Shown piece after piece: positions 61,458 to 64,000 of a DNA stretch of 64,000 nucleotides. The DNA lies in assembly GCF_014873145.1 (NCBI RefSeq), contig NZ_JADBEK010000001.1:10354001-10418000 (forward strand), written 5' to 3'. Below the pieces are notes generated by a model, which saw nothing but the letters and a program-made list of their open reading frames with translations, was not told where the DNA came from and did not search any database. Position 1 is the stretch's first letter; the number at the start of each line of letters is the position of its first letter. This stretch comes from Nonomuraea angiospora. GTDB taxonomy: Bacteria; Actinomycetota; Actinomycetes; Streptosporangiales; Streptosporangiaceae. Position numbers and translations under genes: made by a program.

Positions 61458-62639
61458 ATGCCACATGACAACACCTGCCCGGCACGGAGAAGACCGGCGC
61501 TTCTGGCCACTGTCGCAGGGCTGCTCGCCCTCGTGGCCTCCGCCTTCTCAGCGCCGGCCCCCGCCGCTGCAGCGGCGATCAGCACGCCGTTCCTGCCCAA
61601 GCCGACCGGCCCCCACCAGGTCGGCACGACATCCCTGCACCTGACCGACACCTCCCGCCCCGACCCGTGGATTCCCACGGCCAAGACGAGGGAGCTCATG
61701 ATCTCCCTGTGGTACCCGACGGCGGCACGCGACGGGCAGCGTGCGCCGTACGTCACACCCAAGGAGTCGGCGCTGCTCCTGAAAGGCTCGGGGATAAAGG
61801 AACTGGAGAACATACCGCCAGATGGGCTGAGCCGGACACGGACGAACGCCTTCGTCGACGCCGAGCCGGCGGGACGCCGCCACAGCTTGCCGCTCGTGGT
61901 GATGTCGCCCGGCTTCACCTGGCCTCGCAGTTCGCTCACGGGCCTGGGCGAGGATCTGGCGAGCAGAGGCTACGTGGTGGCGAGCATCGATCACACCTAC
62001 GAGAACTTCGCCACCACCTTCCCCGACGGGCGGGTCACCACCTGCGCCGCCTGCGAGAACGTCAACGCCGACGACTTCGGTCAAAAGGTGATCCGGAACC
62101 GGGCGGTCGACATCTCCTTCGTGCTCGACCAGCTGATCGGTTCACACCCCAAGTGGAAGGGCGCCTCCCTGATCAATCCCGCCCGGGTCGCGATGGCGGG
62201 CCAGTCCATCGGAGGGGCTGCCGCCCCGGAGACCATGCTGAAGGACTCCCGGGTGCGCGCCGGGATCAACATGGACGGCAGCATGTTCCTCCCGATCCCC
62301 AAGAGCGGACTCGCGCGACCGTTCATGCTGATGGGCGCCCCCGCAGGCGACAGCACGTGGAAACGTGACTGGGAGCACCTGACCGGGTGGAAACGCTGGC
62401 TGGTGGTGAAGGGGGCGGTGCACCCGTCCTTCACTGACTACGACATGCTGCTTCGGCAACTCGGCGTAGACCTCGGCGGCGACCTGAAGGGAACCCGCTC
62501 GTTGGACATCACTCGTAAGTTCGTCCGGGCCTTCCTCGACCTGCATTTGCGAGGCAGGCCACAACCTGTGCTCGACAAGCCCTCTCCGCGCTACCCCGAG
62601 GTCCAATTCTGCTCACCGCCGGCGAAGAGCTGTCAATGA
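61458..62639 (+). CDS. Secreted alpha/beta hydrolase (PAF-acetylhydrolase/dienelactone hydrolase-like)
   Basis: 393 residues from ATG 61458; ATG 61422 is another in-frame choice and neither has a good ribosome site. A signal peptide is clear (CPARRRPALLATVAGLLALV then AAAA near 40). Catalytic features: WYPTAARDGQRAPYVTPKE, PLVVMSPGFTWPRSS (oxyanion side), nucleophile Ser in VAMAGQSIGGAAA, Asp in INMDGSMF, and His in VKGAVHPSFTDYD. Cys pairs are present (TTCAACEN). It resembles platelet-activating-factor acetylhydrolases and polyester hydrolase-like secreted enzymes; substrate not known. Its stop overlaps the start of a TetR-like remnant. Confidence 0.87.
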   Translation: MPHDNTCPARRRPALLATVAGLLALVASAFSAPAPAAAAAISTPFLPKPTGPHQVGTTSLHLTDTSRPDPWIPTAKTRELMISLWYPTAARDGQRAPYVTPKESALLLKGSGIKELENIPPDGLSRTRTNAFVDAEPAGRRHSLPLVVMSPGFTWPRSSLTGLGEDLASRGYVVASIDHTYENFATTFPDGRVTTCAACENVNADDFGQKVIRNRAVDISFVLDQLIGSHPKWKGASLINPARVAMAGQSIGGAAAPETMLKDSRVRAGINMDGSMFLPIPKSGLARPFMLMGAPAGDSTWKRDWEHLTGWKRWLVVKGAVHPSFTDYDMLLRQLGVDLGGDLKGTRSLDITRKFVRAFLDLHLRGRPQPVLDKPSPRYPEVQFCSPPAKSCQ

Positions 62640-62990
62640 GAACGCGCCAAGCCTGTGGTTCTGTGGAGGTCTTCGCCCGCCACTATCGCCGCCTGTGCGA
62701 CGACCCGGACGCGTCGCGCCACCTGTCGTTCGAGGTCAGCCTGCAGGATTTGGCCCTGCGCGACCCCGAACTGGCGCCCAAACTCGCCGCCTCCGTCCGG
62801 GCCCACGAGGAACGCCTGACTACGCTGCTGCCCGGCAGAACGCACAAGGGGGCCGCCGTCACCCCGCGGTAGGCAGAGCGCCTGGCCACGGCGCTGCGCG
62901 CGCTTCCGGTCGGCCTCAGCCAGGGCGTCATCCTGGGCCTCTCCGACGCCGCCCCCGGGGTTATTTCGCCGCCGCCTGCGCACTGGTCAC
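62636..62990 (+). pseudogene. TetR C-terminal domain remnant, internal stop
   Basis: A 78-codon frame (62636-62872) reads VEVFARHYRRLCDDPDASRHLSFEVSLQDLALRDPELAPKLAASVRAHEERLTTLL, like the C-terminal ligand domain of a BetI-type TetR, and ends at TAG 62870-62872; the same frame resumes as AERLATALRALPVGLSQGVILGLSDAAPG. The N-terminal HTH is missing. The two pieces would form one domain if the TAG were a sense codon. It starts inside the stop of the hydrolase gene, which it may once have regulated. Confidence 0.65.
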
Positions 62991-63013
62991 CCCAGACGTG
63001 CTCGGACCGCCCT

Positions 63014-63174
63014 GTCGGCGACTCTGGCAAGATCCAGCGATGTTAATCTTCGGACACCCGACTACGACTTGAACATTTTGGAGCATCAAGCCCTGCCTTG
63101 ACGGCGAATTCGGCTTGGGTCAGGCCGCCTTCCGCTATCAGTTGACGTACTCGTGCTGGCGTGTCCCCGGCCAT
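63014..63174 (-). pseudogene. XRE-family regulator remnant, frameshift and stop
   Basis: From ATG 63174 the minus strand reads MAGDTPARVRQLIAEGGLTQ then AEFAVKAGLDAPK, the start of an XRE HTH. Loss of one A in an AAAA run shifts the frame; the other frame continues MFKS, TAG, SGVRRLTSLDLARVAD, which is the rest of the first HTH of this family (SLSGVRRFTSLDLARIA). Both a frameshift and a nonsense codon thus break the gene. The rest of the gene is absent. Confidence 0.75.
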
Positions 63175-63457
63175 GGATGAATCTCATGTTCTGGTTGCGG
63201 AAATCGCAATCCGATTCCTGCTGTGCCCGTCGGGGTGCCGTTGTCGAGGTTCGGTGAGCGGGGTCGCGTCCGAGGGGTGCGGGGACCGGCAGGTCCCCGC
63301 TTGGGGGTGTGGGGGCTTGCCCCCACAGGGCGCTGCCCGAGCGCTCCATCGCGCGTAGCGCGCCTCAGTGCGAGGACCGAGCCGTTCCCCCCAGGGTTAC
63401 CCGAGCTCCCCCCGGGACCCCCGAGCTTCCCCCGGGAGTCCCGGGCTTTCCGTGAGG
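63175..63457. other. Intergenic stretch with hairpins
   Basis: No gene seen. Two perfect hairpins occur: GCGGGGACC-GGCA-GGTCCCCGC (63279-63300) and GTGGGGGC-TT-GCCCCCAC (63309-63326). Downstream is a set of near repeats around CCGAGCTTCCCCC (63390-63440). These may serve as terminators for the CGNR gene on the minus strand. Confidence 0.5.
63279..63326. terminator. Pair of hairpins downstream of CGNR gene
   Basis: Stems of 9 bp (63279-63300) and 8 bp (63309-63326) lie in tandem eight bases apart, 130-180 bases past the CGNR stop. Similar double hairpins end many actinomycete genes. Confidence 0.5.
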
Positions 63458-63988
63458 TCAGGCGCGGCGGCGGGCGCGGTAGGCGGCTACGTGCATGCGG
63501 TTGCCGCACGTGCGGCTGTCGCAGTAGACGCGGGACCGGTTGCGGGACTCGTCGACGAAGACGCGGTCGCAGTCGGGGGCCGAGCAGGTGCGCAGGCGTT
63601 CGACCTCGCCCTCCACCAGCAAATGGGCCAGGGCGACGCCGCAGTCGGCCGCCACGTGCTCCGCCAGGGTGGAGTCCGCGGCGAAGTAGTGCACGTGCAG
63701 CGGGTGGCCGTCGTGCTCGGTCAGCCGGGGCGTGATGCGCGTCTCGGCGAGCAGGGCGTTCAGGGTGCGGACCGCCGTGGGCTGGTCGGGGGCGGTGAAG
63801 ACGCGGTGGAACGCCTCCCGTACGATCCGCACCTGGCCCAGGTCGCGGGGCGTCAGCTTGGTGACGCCGCTGATCTGGCGGGACTCCACGAACGCCTGCA
63901 ATTCGGCCAGGCCGGCCAGGCCCTCGTCGCCCCCGGTGGAGGGCGAGGTGTTGACCAGCTCGACAACGGTGGCCAAAGAATGCACCAT
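63458..63988 (-). CDS. CGNR zinc finger (ABATE) protein
   Basis: 176 residues. The N-terminal ABATE domain: VVELVNTSPSTGGDEGLAGLAELQAFVESRQISG; the C-terminal CGNR finger: LRTCSAPDCDRVFVDESRNRSRVYCDSRTCGNRMHVAAYRARRR with Cys pairs and the CGNR motif. The family is thought to regulate transcription in response to stress or to catabolites. The start ATG is inside the window, 12 bases from the edge, so no further gene is seen. Confidence 0.93.
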   Translation of the reverse strand: MVHSLATVVELVNTSPSTGGDEGLAGLAELQAFVESRQISGVTKLTPRDLGQVRIVREAFHRVFTAPDQPTAVRTLNALLAETRITPRLTEHDGHPLHVHYFAADSTLAEHVAADCGVALAHLLVEGEVERLRTCSAPDCDRVFVDESRNRSRVYCDSRTCGNRMHVAAYRARRRA

Positions 63989-64000
63989 GTCATGGCCAAA

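Noticed and set aside
62636..62872. Independent small 78-residue gene
   Set aside because: It has only the C-terminal part of a TetR protein, and the same frame carries on with matching text after the stop, so it is treated as a pseudogene.

Overview
This window is high-GC DNA with mostly G/C third codon positions. GTG starts, GTGA/ATGA stop-start overlaps, leaderless-looking promoters, eukaryote-type Ser/Thr kinases, an AfsR/SARP-type regulator, a DUF397 protein and an actinobacterial leuA leader peptide point to a filamentous actinomycete. Streptosporangiales, perhaps Nonomuraea, is the best guess; this is inferred from gene content, not from a marker gene. No rRNA, tRNA or CRISPR array was seen.

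Layout. 1-3817: tail of urtA plus urtBCDE, an ABC urea importer. 3814-9904: an AfsR-like SARP/NB-ARC/TPR regulator divergent from a membrane Ser/Thr kinase with a WD40 propeller. 9905-14865: a Mut7-C protein, an orphan TAXI solute receptor, a two-component system and an MHS-type organic acid permease. 15003-17132: a receptor-like Ser/Thr kinase whose outer domain is a GH6 glycosidase fold lacking the catalytic Asp residues. 17167-22796: GNAT, DUF2630, a TnpB element with candidate guide RNA end, leuA behind a leader peptide, and a Uma2 protein. 22895-27265: operator, MFS pump, rifamycin-phosphotransferase-like enzyme and TetR, which looks like a drug-resistance cassette. 27252-31251: membrane protein with a broken PadR remnant, then a TetR facing a yrdB/epimerase/oxidoreductase operon. 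31235-36110: secreted protease, then an amide-use locus (amidase, permease, AmiC-like sensor, divergent MarR). 36129-45025: small repeats, glutamate dehydrogenase, PhoD-like phosphatase, methyltransferase, ECF sigma with a CU044_5270 protein, rocD, a dimethylargininase/arginine dihydrolase-like gene and an Lrp regulator. 45117-49918: a GH1 beta-glucosidase fused in frame to a LacI repressor, an Fe(II)/2-oxoglutarate oxygenase and a secreted GH16 glucanase with two GAGCGCTC operators. 50063-51687: DUF397 and a two-gene imiditide-type RiPP locus (Lys-rich precursor plus PIMT-like methyltransferase). 52181-56062: DUF5941, CDP-alcohol phosphatidyltransferase, recO, uppS. 56174-63988: orphan ABC permease, APH-like kinase, LLM oxidoreductase, HxlR, NTF2-like protein, thioesterase, secreted hydrolase, two decayed regulator genes and a CGNR protein.

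Themes. Nitrogen recycling recurs (urea import, amide hydrolysis, arginine to ornithine to glutamate, glutamate dehydrogenase). Beta-glucan use is represented by the GH1-LacI fusion, GH16 and, possibly, the GH6-like receptor kinase. The least ordinary items are the imiditide locus, the GH1-LacI fusion, the pseudo-GH6 receptor kinase and the kinase/AfsR-like divergent pair.
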